From: Cunninghamia lanceolata
Lineage: Eukaryota; Streptophyta; Pinopsida; Cupressales; Cupressaceae
Length of the DNA: 64,000 nucleotides
Assembly (NCBI GenBank): GCA_027924645.1
Contig: BSBN01000254.1
Span: 16,438,501-16,502,500 of the forward strand
Direction of reading: 5' to 3'
This document shows positions 34,736 to 46,261 of the stretch, in pieces. Within the stretch, counting starts at the first letter, position 1. Each line of letters begins with the position of its first letter. The notes under the pieces are model-generated. The model saw only the letters and a list, made by a program, of their open reading frames with translations. It ran no database searches and was not told the DNA's origin. The translations under genes were made by a program, and so were the position numbers.

Positions 34736-36457
34736 AATGTATGTATAAACGCAAGGCCCATACATGCATTAAAGTAAGGTCACAAACACAGCAAACGCAT
34801 CAAAGATGGAGAAGACACGCCTATCACATAGAAAATAGTTACAGGCATGCAAAACATGGAGAAGATAGTTATAGTCACGCAAAACACAAAGTAGACAGTT
34901 AATGTATAGAAGACACATTAATACATGGAAGATAGAAATGATATCTTTTCTTTTCTTTTTCTCATATATATGAAATGCAAATGCAAATATTAGAAAGTAA
35001 ACAAACCTCCCAAAATGTAGGAAGAATGACTCGAAGGTGCTGGTCTCTGTATATGTGGCAACACACATGCAATACATGAAAAACCTCCCAAAATGCAGGA
35101 AGCACTACTCGAAGGTGCTGGTCTCTACATATGGGGCAACAAACATGCCACACAATACAAGCATGCTAAAACACATACACTTGAAGACAGGGAGAAAACA
35201 CGACAGACAAGCGATGGAGTGTACCTATTTCTAGGTCCAACACCATCTTAGGCACATTACAGGCATACACCAGCAATTGGGATTTGCCACAACAATCACT
35301 GAAAACATGCTTAAGGGTTGAGTTAGTCATAGAACCGCACCCCGCCTCCGTAGAGGACTTTTGAAAATGACAGGATGATGTAATCTGCTCCAAGAAATAC
35401 ACCATCCCCGCCTCCACAGAGGGCTTAATAAAAAAGGATATGCGTGATATCCTGCCTCTATAGAGGGCTTACATGATTGATTGATTGATTGCAAACAAAC
35501 TCAGGATGCATGAAGTACTCATCGTACTAGCCTACACTTGAGGACAAGCATGTTGCTAACATCTACAACAAACAACTTACCTTATATATGCCCCCACCTT
35601 AAGGTGGTTGATATCATACATCGATATCAAGCACATTAAGGTAGGAATGAAACACACAAGGGAACACCGACTTTTGCAAAGTGCATGCCCCCCGGAGGTG
35701 ACATGTACTTTACGATTGCCAAATGTTCCCACAAACACATCCCTGCAAGAAACATGTTAGTGTCTACAACATCATGATGAACAACAACATCAATGCATAT
35801 GATTAACCACACAAAGAGGTAAGGTTATACAACAAATTAGGAGTTTGCAGATAACCGTGGGGCTATATCATAAAGCTCTCTGAATTGAGTATCACCAAGG
35901 CTAGATTCAAAGGCAAATAAAGGTGCATAGAGCAGCAGTATTGTTAAGGTTTGTAAAATAGAAACATTATCAAATTCACTATGCGGAAAGCACGAGTGCT
36001 TCCACTAGCCAAGTGTTAGATTATACAACCCCGTCATCATATTAGGAACTAAGTCCATTTTTTATTGCTCTCGAAAGGGACACTAGATCTGTATATGTAT
36101 AAATGTTTTTCATCATGCGCCCGCTAGATGGAAACACTAGAGGAAGGGAAATAATAAATAAGAGAGGAGAAACAAGTGTCTTAGGGACAGCCATGTAGGA
36201 GGGTTCCCCCAAGTCATCAACCATGATGCTATGTCTACAAGACATAACACACAACAATAAAATAAGAGAGAGGCAATTTAGAAGAATGATGATACAAATA
36301 GAAGAAGGTCATAATAGAGGCAGTCTCTTGGTATTCTGAACCTTACCGGAGAATCTGTGGTCATCCTAGGAGGCCTAAACAACATATAACATATCATGAG
36401 GGAAGCACATCATGAGAGAGATAAAAGATTAGAAATACTTACCTGGTAGCACCATCA
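34736..36457 (-). other. 3' non-coding region of element E
   Basis: 1.7 kb between the end of the last E frame and the polypurine tract. No pol motif on either strand. It contains a 78-bp tandem duplication (35003-35158), three GCCTCYRTAGAGG-like words between 35340 and 35465, and a short GATT microsatellite (about 35473-35491). In a full gypsy element pol would be here. Confidence 0.65.
35003..35158. repeat. 78-bp tandem duplication in element E
   Basis: Units begin AAACCTCCCAAAATG at 35003 and 35081 and share ACTCGAAGGTGCTGGTCTCT. They differ at several bases. Confidence 0.8.
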
Positions 36458-36902
36458 TTAAGAACATACACCTTTAGGATATCTCTCATGTTGTTTTAAT
36501 ATTGAATTAACATTAAGTTTAGGATGATAATAGGCTTTGGTGGGTTTCAAAGAGCAGTATCCTATACCGGTTGTATAGTTAACTCTAGCAACTTGTAAAG
36601 ATACCCTAATTCCTTGTTGATTTACACCGCAACCATTGCCTACATAGTTGTTATTTTTGTACAAGATTTGAAATCCATGACCATATAGAGAGTCCATTTC
36701 TTTAGAAGAAGGTGAAGCCTCATAGGTATCATAATTTGTAGTATAAGTGAGGGTATTGTCTTTATTTTCAACCAAGGAAATTTTGTTTTTTCTGAGATGT
36801 TTCAAAAGATTGTTTAGACGAGATCGATGTAACTTTTGATGTGTCAGGTTTATTAAATTTATATCCCCCTATACTGCAAGGCTTAAAATCTAATGAACCC
36901 CA
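36458..36902 (-). pseudogene. Polyprotein of element E, C-terminal part
   Basis: About 148 codons, open from the F insertion point (36902) to a stop at 36455-36457. It continues the frame that ends at 48919 on the far side of F. It shows a Lys/Ser-rich start (SKQSFETSQKNKISLVEN), then DSLYGHGFQILYKNNNYVGN and CSLKPTKAYYHPKLNVNSIL. No domain recognised. In relatives of the GRPWIH protease this is the post-protease linker. Confidence 0.6.
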
Positions 36903-39580
36903 TGTTAGTGCCTGCATAAGCATTTAGGTTTCAAGTATTTAAACTTGTAGGCACCTTCCATAAAATCCAAAAAAATTCTAAGTCTTCTAGCCTTTGCAGT
37001 TGAAACTGCAAAAAATTCAATTGCATGCATGTATCTTTGTATATACATGTATGTTTGTATGTACAAGTGCATTGTGCATTGGCGGGCCCAAAGAAATTTC
37101 ATTGGCCTTCAAAAATGGTGAGAAAATTAGTTATATGCATTTCGCAATGCATACCGGGCTTAAAAAAGGTGCATATACATTGAGGAATCTTTCACGGATT
37201 CTAGGAATATTCCCTACTTGTATATCGGGTTGCATGTATATTTCATGTTGAATGTTCAGACATACAACGACTAGGTACAAAGGAAAACATGCAAAGAAAA
37301 TATACATTGGCGGCATACAAGCGAAACATGCAAGGGTCAATGTACATCGAGACAGGTGCAATGGTGAATGTATGTCTGACATACATTGGGAAATGTATAT
37401 TGCAGATATACAAAGGAGGCGCACATACATTCGTTATAGTGCAAAGATACAATTGGTGGGGTCCGCCTCACATATAGCACAGATTGTATATGCAATATAC
37501 ATTCGCTATATGCAAAGGGAAAAATGTACAGGGCTGATGTACATTTGGTGGGGCCCGTGGATATACAAGAGAGATTGTATGTGCTTGACATACAATGTGA
37601 GGATACAAAGCATGGGGCCCATCAGGTGCATGTGCAAGTGCACTAGTATGTTCACACATACAAGGGGAACATGCATTCCAAATATGCATTGGCCGGATCC
37701 GAAAAGGTTTGCAATGCAGTTGATAAAGGCTTAGGTCCATTGAATATATGTTTTTGCTTGTATATTGCATTTGTATAATGTGATATGCAAGCCGATATAC
37801 AAAGTGAACATACAAAGGAGTGATATGCAAGCTGGACTCGATTCAAAGATCAAATTTAGCAAATTCAAAGTTGGCATCCGTGGATTGCATGTATATGGTG
37901 TTTGTATATGCCAATATACAAAAGGATGAGATACAGGCTAGATTTCAAGGTGATTGCAACTTGTTTCATAAAAATTTGAAATCCACAACATGTATATTGC
38001 ATTTGTATTTGCAATATACCAAGCGATAGATGCAAGAAAGAGATACAAGGTGGAACCCAAAGGTGTTTTCAGTTTGTTCTATAATAATTTGGGGTCCGCG
38101 CCTTGTATGCATATAGTTTTATGTATATGCATTTGCTTTTGCATATACAAGGGATTTAAAGGCGAAAAGGGCAAAATAAGAAAGGAAAAGGTTAGGGATG
38201 GAAGCACAGGGGGCCTACGTGGCACGTTCTAATTGGTTGGTAACTTTTCAAAGTGATTTAAGGCCATAGATCTTAGTGATGGGAAGGAAATCAACGGCCA
38301 GTTATAAACTTTCAAGCAGCGAGAGTTTTTCTTTGTATATGCAATTGTCTTTTGAGCAGGAAAAGCTTCAGAGGTATACAATTGCTACATTTCATAAGGC
38401 TGCAGGTAGGTTGGCATCGATGGTGGAATTGCAGTGGGATGATCGACAGAATGGCAGGTTACCTACCAAATTTGTGGCAAAAATCTTCAGATGGCGGCAC
38501 ATCTCCCGATCTCACCTGTTTTCCCTCTTTTTTCTTTCTGTTGCATTGATGTTTTGGGCGCCATTTTTGTGGTGCATTGTATCTAGTGGATTTTTGAATT
38601 TTGCCCTATAATTAATTGTTGAGGGCACAACCTTGCTATAAAAGGCAGACTGCATTACTCATTTGTGGTTGTCAAAAAATGGACAAATTTTGGTGTTGTG
38701 ATAAGATACAACTTTGTTGGTGACTCTGTTTTGGGTATCTTGTGAGTTTATGAATCACATGTTATATGTTTTATGCATAAATTTTTTGGTTTCATGTTGT
38801 TTTATATGAGTAATGCTTCATTGCATCTATTCTATTATTTGTCTCCAAATTGATTGTGTTTCTTCTTTTGAATCTAAATAGCTAAGGGGTGTTTAAGATT
38901 CTAGGACATGGGTTTGCTATGTTGAATACTTAGTCTTTTACTTCTGCTCAAGGAGTAGATTAAATGTTTTGGGTTAAGTGTTGGGAAGAACATATTGTAG
39001 TAAGGATGTTGATAAGCAGAGATAATTGAATACTCAGTTTTGGGAAGTATTTGTAAGGCAGATATTATAAATCCCCTTGAAATCCAGTCATTGATATATG
39101 TTTATGGTAACCATTCACATGTGTATGTCTATTGACTCTGAGCCCTGAGATAGGCACCGATCTAGTCTTGTATTAAGATTACAACCAAAGTCCTAGTTTT
39201 GCATCCAAATACTGAAAAACAAACTTGAACTTCAAATACAAACCTTTAGGACATTTAGAAATAGTTTTAGGACCAAAATCCTCTTTCTCACAACTGAACA
39301 TAAGCCCAAAGTTAGCCCCTCTGCACTTATTTACAGTTTTGGTCTGCATATATGAGGATTTATCTGCTTTGTCTCAACATCCCACCAAGTTAATAAGCAC
39401 ATTTCATGGATGTTAAATAGGGAATACCCCCCTTGGTTTTGTAGAGCCTAAAGAAGAAGATGAGATATTTATAGAGTCTATCTCCTATACTGTTGCCCCC
39501 TGGCCTGAAAATCCTATTGATCAATGATGGCTACCTTATAGGGATAACTGGGAAACATCTAGTCAGATTGAGCACTAACA
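36903..39580 (+). repeat. 5' LTR of element F (2678 bp)
   Basis: Starts TGTTAGTGCCTGC and ends GAGCACTAACA, with TGTTAGTGC/GCACTAACA terminal inverted repeat of 9 bp. Aligns along its length with 46262-48913, apart from a divergent patch near 36950. The first half is full of TGTATA/TATACA palindromes. A TATAAAAG box lies at 38637. Confidence 0.95.
38637..38644 (+). promoter_or_regulatory. TATA box in 5' LTR of F
   Basis: TATAAAAG within CCTTGCTATAAAAGGCAGAC. The same block is conserved in the other LTR at 47971. It lies 943 bp before the LTR end and just after the palindrome-rich U3, so transcription of F likely starts some 30 bases downstream. Confidence 0.75.
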
Positions 39581-39584
39581 GATT

Positions 39585-39604
39585 TGGCGACTCTGCTGGG
39601 GGAC
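39585..39604 (+). other. Primer-binding site of element F
   Basis: LTR end ACTAACA, then GATT, then TGGCGACTCTGCTGGGGGAC. TTTGGCGACTCTGCTGGGG is a recurrent primer site in plant gypsy elements. It fixes the LTR edge. Confidence 0.85.
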
Positions 39605-39772
39605 TTTGTGTAAGAATCCTGGTTTAAAAGAAAATAATTCCTAGTTGTAGGTGGTGACTCCAAACAAATCTCCCAATTGGTAAAGTAACAATTTGTATGC
39701 AAGGGAGAAGATCCCTACGTAATCCTCTGTCTGAAGAATTACCCAAAAAAATGAGGTACAAGAAAAAAGGGA

Positions 39773-41563
39773 TTGTTCAAGCTAGTCAAGAGGGTTCTCC
39801 TAGAAGTAATGATAATATTCAAGACAATCCACGATCTTCAGAGTAGACAATACCTTATTTTTCAAACACTGAGGCTGAAATCTAGAATGTATATGAAAGA
39901 CAACAAGGTGTTTCAGGAATGCCCTTTCTTAGATCCCTTTGACAGATTTGAAGAGATTGAGTCCCCAAGGAATGATGATGATGACCAATATGGAAAGGGA
40001 CCATCCTCTTCTATGCCCAAAGATGAACATTTAGCTAAAGAAATCAAAAGCTTAAGAGCTGAATTAGAATATTTACAAGATGTAAAGATTAGAGATGATA
40101 TGAGACAAAAAGTGCAAGCTCTAAGAACTACTCAACATGATGCAATCCCCACCCTTGATAATGCAAATGTCCTAAGAAATCAATAGAGCAATGAAATCCA
40201 GTATCAACAGAATGATCAGAGACAAAATGGAAACAATGTTAGGGTACCATTAAATAATGTGAGAAATCAAAATGCAAATAGGAATGCCAATGTTTATCAG
40301 TTTGGTAGATAGCCTATGCAGCTGGACATATTTAGGCAGCTTGTTTTTGATGGTATTCCTAGCTACCCTAATCCCATTGACAAACATGTGAGGCCACAGG
40401 TGCCAAATTTTTGAGGAAACAATATTGTGTCAGGTGAAGATCATTTAAAAGCCTTTCAGAATGTCATGGACAACTTTGAGGTTGAGCATGAGGATGTTTT
40501 TATAAAATTGTTTATGCAATCCTTAGTTGATGAAGCTAGAGAATGGTATAAAGGTTTGCCTAACTGAAGTATCTCATCATGGGATGATTTTAGAAGGATT
40601 TTTAAGGAGGAGTATGGTGACAAGACTGACCCAAGCTTTTTTGTAAATGAATTCACTAGTATCATTAAGGGGTCAAATGAGCAGGTTGCAGATTTTAATG
40701 CTAGATTCACTAAAGTGTTGAACAAATTGCCACCTCACATGAGACCTAATGAACCAATGTGCATGGTACTATACATAAATGCTTTTGATGCCAAGACAAC
40801 CTATGGATTAAGAGATAAGGGTCCTACTAGCCTCAGGGATGCTTTTAGGATTGCAACAAATATTGAAAATAATAGGAAAGCATCTAGTAAGACAAACATA
40901 AGGGATGATGTGAAGATTCTACAAAATCCAAATAAGCCTCAAAGTACTCAAGGTAATGCATCTACTTCTAAGGATAAATTAGATAAATTGACGACTGTTG
41001 TTAAGGACTTAAGTTATAGACTTGCTAAAAATGAAAAGGGAATAAGTCCTGATAGGCAGGTTTACCAGAGATAAGAAAAAAGACCATCATTGCATGATAT
41101 GCCATATAACAGTAATTGGCATAATGGTAAACCCATTCTCCCACATAATAGGGACACCAATCAAAGAGGCCAGAATGCAAGGGAAACTCCTGATCCTTTA
41201 AAGAAAGCTATAAATATAGTTGATGACACCCCATGGTGCATAATATGTCAAATGCCTCATTCACAATCGCAATGTATGATCGCTCAATCTCTGTATAATA
41301 ATGCTATTGCCTGTGATGAATGCAATGAGCCACATTGTATGGAGGATGATAATGTAAATATGTTGTCCACAAATAGGGAGTATTCTTCCTATGATGCAGA
41401 TGAAAATATGAGTTATGGGACTCAGGTTTGCCAGCAGTTTCCCTGTGATGAAGATGATGAAGATAACTATGCATATGCTCAGGACTCACACTTTTTTTTG
41501 AACAATTTGAGAAGGCCTTCTGATGAAGAAATTAGAGCTCTCACAACTATGGCAGTAGCTTAG
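39773..41563 (+). pseudogene. gag of element F
   Basis: One frame with stops (most TAG) from an ATG at 39773. The N-terminus is poorly conserved; then an acidic, coiled segment (DEHLAKEIKSLRAELEYLQD). After stops at 40184-40186 and further TAGs comes an Asn-rich stretch. The capsid core follows (SGEDHLKAFQNVMDNFEVEH, FIKLFMQSLVDEAREWYKGL, SSWDDFRRIFKEEYGDK, ADFNARFTKVLNKLPPHMRP). After another TAA at 41072 a zinc-binding-like end WCIICQMPHSQSQC and CDECNEPHC follows, then an Asp-rich tail. The frame is shared with the protease. Confidence 0.8.
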
Positions 41564-42470
41564 GTCAAAAGCAATTATAATCTTAGAGGTAAAGCTCAAG
41601 TAAGTGACCCACGTCAACCAGAAAGCACCTTTGCAAATCAACCAATGCATAATCATAAGAAGGCTGAACCACAAAAGACATAATGGAATAGTAATAAGAA
41701 GAACTCTAAGCAAAAAATAGGTCATGATTCTCAAGGACCAGAAAATAAAATTCCCCAAAGTGAGGATCAAAAGAAGGATTCTCAGATCCTGGACAATTGT
41801 TAGAGGGCTGCTAAGATTAAAGCTGGATCAGCTCAGGATAAAAGTAAAACCACGGCTTAGGCTACAATTGTTATACAAAATTATGCTCCCTTTGGCATAA
41901 CTTAGGTTTTATCCCTAGTGAAGATCTCTGTTCTGTTGATGGAAATGATGAAAGTTGAAGAAATCAAGAATAAAGCATTGTCCTTAATTTCAGGAGTAGC
42001 TTGTCAGGTTGAGCAAAATGTTGAGGGTCAAGGTAAGAAACAGGCCTTGTGTATTGAAGAGGATGAGATCCCTGAGGTTTATCTTGGGGTGACCATGACA
42101 AAATTCCCTTCACAGGTTGAGCTGTTTTATGTCTCCCTTGTTATTAATGGAAAAACAATCAGGAATTGTATGCTTGATTCTAGAGCATCAACAAATATTA
42201 TGCCTCTGGCTATCATGCAACAAGATGGATTGAAGATAGATAAACCATGTGGAAAATGCTACTCAATGGATGCTAGGGAGGTACTAGTTATTGGAATCAT
42301 GAAGGATGTTGATTTTAGGTTAGCAGGATATCCAGAAAAAAACATACAAAATGAGCATAACAGTGGTTGACATAAAGCCACAATATGGTATGCTGTTGTC
42401 AAGAAGATGGGCAACATTGATTGGAGGAAGTATGTAGCTAGATCTATCATATGCCATGATTCCAATGAAT
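41564..42470 (+). pseudogene. Spacer and protease of element F
   Basis: 41564-41917 is a Lys/Gln/Asn-rich spacer with TAG stops. The protease lies in 41918-42370: VSLVINGKTIRNCMLDSRAS is the active-site region (DSRA for DSGA), followed by NIMPLAIMQQDGLKI and DVDFRLAGY. A frameshift at an A-run near 42340 switches to the frame with VDIKPQYGMLLSRRWATLIGG, the end of the domain (to about 42430). The Gly-to-Arg change in the active site should inactivate it. Confidence 0.75.
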
Positions 42471-43190
42471 GGTCAAGATGTCAAATTGGTTAGAGAAGAA
42501 AGGTCACTAGAAATAGTGGAGGATCAAGATTTAGAGGAACATGTTTGTTTTGTGGATACTGACTGTGAGAACTTCAAAGTTGTCTTGGATGATCAAGGAG
42601 GTAAAAGGAGAGATATTTGTATTCAAGAACTGGACCAACAAGGTCTTTGGACCATGTATTTTGATGGAGCTTGTTCAAAGGAAGGTTCTAGTGCTGGGGC
42701 TATGTTTTTGTCTCCAGCTAGTAAGCTTCTAAAGTTCTCTTTCCTATTAAAGTTTGCCTACACAAATAATATTGGATAATATGAAGCACTGTTGCTAGGA
42801 TTGAACGTTGCTTTGAAACATGAAATTAAGATGATAAAAGTATTTGGAGATTCAGAATTAATTGTTTCCCAGGTTAGAGATAGATATGCTTCGAAGAATA
42901 AGAGGTTAAAATAGTATAAGCATGTTGTGTGGGATACAATTGAATTGTTTGATGCATTTTCAATAAATTGGATAGAGAGATCAAAAAATGTCATGGAAGA
43001 TTTTTTAGCTAATGTGGCCATAAGGCCAGATGATATTACTCTGTCTGATGTTACAAATGTTGAGATCAAGATTAGGCCTGCAGTACTAGAAAATATATGC
43101 AGTTGGAAAGTATTTGATGATGATAAAGATTTGTTGAGGTTCCTGCACTGTATAGATGAATACGAGAATAAAAAAATTGATTTTTAGAAT
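42456..43190 (+). pseudogene. Archaeal-type RNase H of element F (before RT)
   Basis: Shown by GLWTMYFDGACSKEGSSAGA (Asp), AYTNNIG-stop-YEALLLGLNVAL (Glu changed to TAA), MIKVFGDSELIVSQVRDRY (Asp), then NVMEDFLANVAI, where NxxADALA would be expected. The last acidic residue is kept as Asp in EDFLA. The frame is preserved across the TAA (42777-42779) and a TAG near 42912. Same position relative to protease and RT as in element A; the two share the DAF-I-region (LFDAFNIEHI in A, LFDAFSINWI here). Confidence 0.8.
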
Positions 43191-44175
43191 TTTATAGAAG
43201 TTGTATGGAAAAGAAACTCTTTTGGGGAAAGAAGTAATTTAGCTTAAAACAAATAAAATCCCCAGAGGACTGGTTGCCTTAGAGAGAGAATTTGACAATA
43301 GAGACCAGTTTATTTCAAAGGCATCTCCTACAAATAAGAATGATTTGGAGGAGATAAACTTGGGTACATCTCATGCCCCCAAAAGGGTATACATTGGCAA
43401 ATAGCTCAAGCCACACATCAAGAACATGTTGGTAGCATTATTGAAGAAATATAAGCATGTCTTTGCCTAGTCATATGAGGACCTAAAAGCTTATAGAGAG
43501 GATTTATTTCAGCATGAGATCCCATTGAATCTTGGAACTAAGCCATTCAGACAGAAACAAAGACCTATCAACCCAACTTTGGCTCCAAAAATGCAGCAAG
43601 AGCTTGTGAAGCTTAGGGAGGCTGGAATAATTGTGCCTATCAGACACTCAACTTGAGTGTCCAATCTTGTCCCAGTTAGAAAAAAGAATGGTGATATAAG
43701 ACTCTGTGTGGAATTCAAAAATTTGAATATGTCTTCTTTAAAGGATAATTATCCACTGCCCAACATGGAGGCTATGCTGTAGAAAGTAACTGGTTGTGAG
43801 CTTTTATCCATGATGGATGGATTCTCAAGATACAATCAGGTAAAGGTAAAAGAATTTGAACAATACAAGACTGCCTTTACCACTCCATGGGGAACCTATG
43901 TATATGTAAGAATGCCATTTGGACTAACAAATGCAGGTGCTACATTTCAAAGAGCTATGGATGTTGCTTTTGCAAGATTGATTGACTCAATTCTGGCTGT
44001 GTATCAAGATGATTTAACTGCCTATTCAGAAAAGGAGGAGCAACATTGCATGCATCTAGAACAAATTTTTATTAGAGCACTGGAATATGGCATTTCACTT
44101 AACCCAAAGAAATGTACTTTTGGGGTAATAGAAGGAAAATTATTTGGACACATTGTTTCCAAGGATTTTTCTTGA
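43191..44175 (+). pseudogene. Reverse transcriptase of element F
   Basis: A damaged linker (43191-43390) is followed by YKHVFA-stop-SYEDLKAY, HEIPLNLGTKPFRQKQRPIN, EAGIIVPIRHS-stop-VSNLVPV, KKNGDIRLCVEFKNLN, YPLPNMEAML-stop-KVTG, LSMMDGFSRYNQVKV (catalytic Asp), VRMPFGLTNAGATFQRAMD, and VYQDDLTAYS at 43999-44028 (catalytic YQDD). It ends at NPKKCTFGVIEGKLFGHIV. The last 120 codons are open. Stops are TAG or TGA at Trp/Gln positions. Confidence 0.85.
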
Positions 44176-44875
44176 AAGGGTTGCTGCAATTGACAGAATT
44201 CAGATCCCTAAAACTGTGAAAGGCATTTAGTCTTTCTTTGGGCAAATTAATTTTGTTAGAAGGTTCATTCCAAATTTTGCAAAGGTCACAAAGTATATCT
44301 CTAAAATGTTGAAGAAAGGTGCAGCTGTCAAATGGGAAAGTGAAGCAACTAAATCATTTCAGAACATCAAAGAAGCTATAAAGATGGCTCCTCTATTAAG
44401 ATCTCCTAATTTTTCTAAGCCACTTTAGTTGTTCTGATTTGCTTCTTTTCACACTGTTGCTACATGTTTATTGCAGAAAAATGAGGATGGTTTTGAGCAA
44501 CCTATCGCATTCTTTAGCATGTCATTGCAGGCGGCTAAACTGAAATATGATATGGAAAAGCAGGTATATGCATTAGTTAGAGGGATCAAGAGCTTCAAAC
44601 CATATTTAGTAGGCTCTCAAATAGTTGCATATGTGCCCCATGCAGTAGTTAAAGATATTTTCACTCAGCAGGAAGTGACAAGAAGAAGATGCAAGTGGAT
44701 AAACAAGTTGCAAGAGTTCAACATTGAGATACAAATCATAAAACTGGTAAGGGGACAGGGTTTGGCTAAGATGATGACACAGTCAAATCTGGAAGAATGC
44801 CAAGTGAATGTAATTCAGAATGAAATTTTAAATATGTTAGAATCTGAATGGTACAAGGACATTATATATTACTAG
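44176..44875 (+). pseudogene. RNase H of element F
   Basis: Connection (VAAIDRIQIPKTVKGI-stop-SFFGQINFVRRFI, KGAAVKWESEATKSFQNIKE) and RNase H domain: FASFHTVATCLLQKNEDGFE (the usual SASDTA Asp is lost), PIAFFSMSLQAAKLKYDMEK (Glu), VRGIKSFKPYLVGSQIVAYV, RCKWINKLQEFNIEIQ. Removes RNA from RNA-DNA hybrids in the family. The missing first Asp would disable it. TAG stops occur in KGI-stop-SFF and KPL-stop-LF. Confidence 0.75.
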
Positions 44876-46079
44876 CAAAATTTGAATTATCCTTCCCATC
44901 TCAGTGATAGTCAGAAGAGGACATTAAAATTATGTGCTATCAAGTACATAATTGTTCAAGAAGAATTGTATTAGAAGAATCTTGATGGTGTCCTACTTAG
45001 GTGTGTGGATGAAAACCAAGCTACAGATATTTTAAATGACATGCACAAAGGAGTGTGTGGTGGACATTACACTGCCAAGACAACAGCCCACAAAATTCTT
45101 AAAGTAGGTTATTGGTGGCCTACCTTTTTCTCAGATGCACAAAAGATGGTAAGAAAATGTGATCCCTGTCAAAGGTTCTCAAGAAAAATAAAGTATGAAG
45201 GTGCATTAACCCTTAGAACTGTAACTATGCAGGCTCCATTTCAACAATGGGGAATCAATTTTATAGGGGAAATTTTAGAAAAATCAAGTGAAGGACATAG
45301 TTGGATTCTGGCTGCTACTAATTATTTTACCAAATGGGTTGAAGCAATTCCAACTAAAAGGCTACAAGCAGGGTGGTGATGGATTTTATTTTGGAACACA
45401 TTATTATCAGATTTGGAGTGCCATTCATAATGGTCACAGACAATGCCATGTGCTTCAGATCTGGTGAATTTGTTATTTTTGCAACAAATATGGGATTAAT
45501 TTGTCATATACATCACCATATCATCCATAGGGAAATGGTCAAGCAACTTCAAGTAACAAAAGCCTCGTGAAATTCATCAAAAGGATGGTGGACGAGAACA
45601 AAAAGGCACGGGATTTAAAGTTAAAGATGGCATTATGGGCTCCCCGGATAACAATGAAGGTAGCAATTGGAAGGTCACTTTTTGAGCTAGTGTATAGTAC
45701 AGCAGCTAGGTTACCTATGAACAATCTCTTGCCAATCTATAGATTCATACAAGAAAATGATGAAGAGATTGAAGACTCTATGAATGAGAGGATAAATCAA
45801 CTAATCGCATTGGATGAAACCAGAAGAGAAGCACAGAAGACAAATATCATAATACAACAGAAGGTAAAATATTTATTTGATAAAAGGACTGTAGAAAGAA
45901 AGTTTCAGATGAGTGACTTGGTCCTTGTTTGGAATGAAAAGAGCCAAGATAAGGGTAAGCATAATAAATTTGAGCTGTTATGGATGGGCCCATATCAAAT
46001 CAGCAATATTCATGGAGAAGATTCCTACTTTCTCCAGGCCCTAAATGGTGAATTATTGGAATTGCCTGTGCATAGTTAG
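44876..46079 (+). pseudogene. Integrase of element F
   Basis: Zinc domain HKGVCGGHYTAKTTAHKILK with YWWPTFFSDA and CDPCQRFSRK (HHCC complete). Core QQWGINFIGEILEKSSEGHS (first catalytic Asp changed to Asn), ATNYFTKWVEAIPT, then across a frameshift FGVPFIMVTDN (second Asp). The PYHPQGNGQAE block with the catalytic Glu is scrambled by a second shift. C-terminus open 45567-46079: RRSLFELVYSTAA-like segment, ELLWMGPYQISNIHGEDSYF, ending with LELPVHS. No chromodomain. 46080-46261 is the 3' untranslated stretch; I see no convincing polypurine tract before the LTR. Confidence 0.8.
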
Positions 46080-46261
46080 TTCCTAAAGCCCTATTTTTCA
46101 TAAATGATTATCTTGTGTGCACATTGTAAATTAGGTGTAAATAGTCTGTGCATGCCTTGTATAGTTGCTGGTGTTCTATATTTTCTATTTTGCTTGGTCT
46201 GTCCCAGAGTGGTTTGGTTCTCGCTGTAGCCTTGCACCTGCATGTCCCCAGTTAGAGCCAA

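Noticed and set aside
35460..35495. GATT microsatellite and GCCTCYRTAGAGG words as possible CRISPR-like or regulatory array
   Set aside because: Only three loosely spaced copies and a simple tetranucleotide run, in a plant retroelement; no array structure.
37000..38611. Many overlapping frames of 60-160 codons on both strands within the LTRs of F (and 46300-47630)
   Set aside because: They arise from palindromic TGTATA/TATACA sequence, lie within LTR U3, appear on both strands and carry no domain; the longest (37252-37734) spans the repeats only.
38276..38611. 111-codon frame ending in a hydrophobic segment inside the 5' LTR of F
   Set aside because: The 3' LTR copy of the same segment has stops and shifts, so it is not a conserved coding region; the TATA box lies just downstream.
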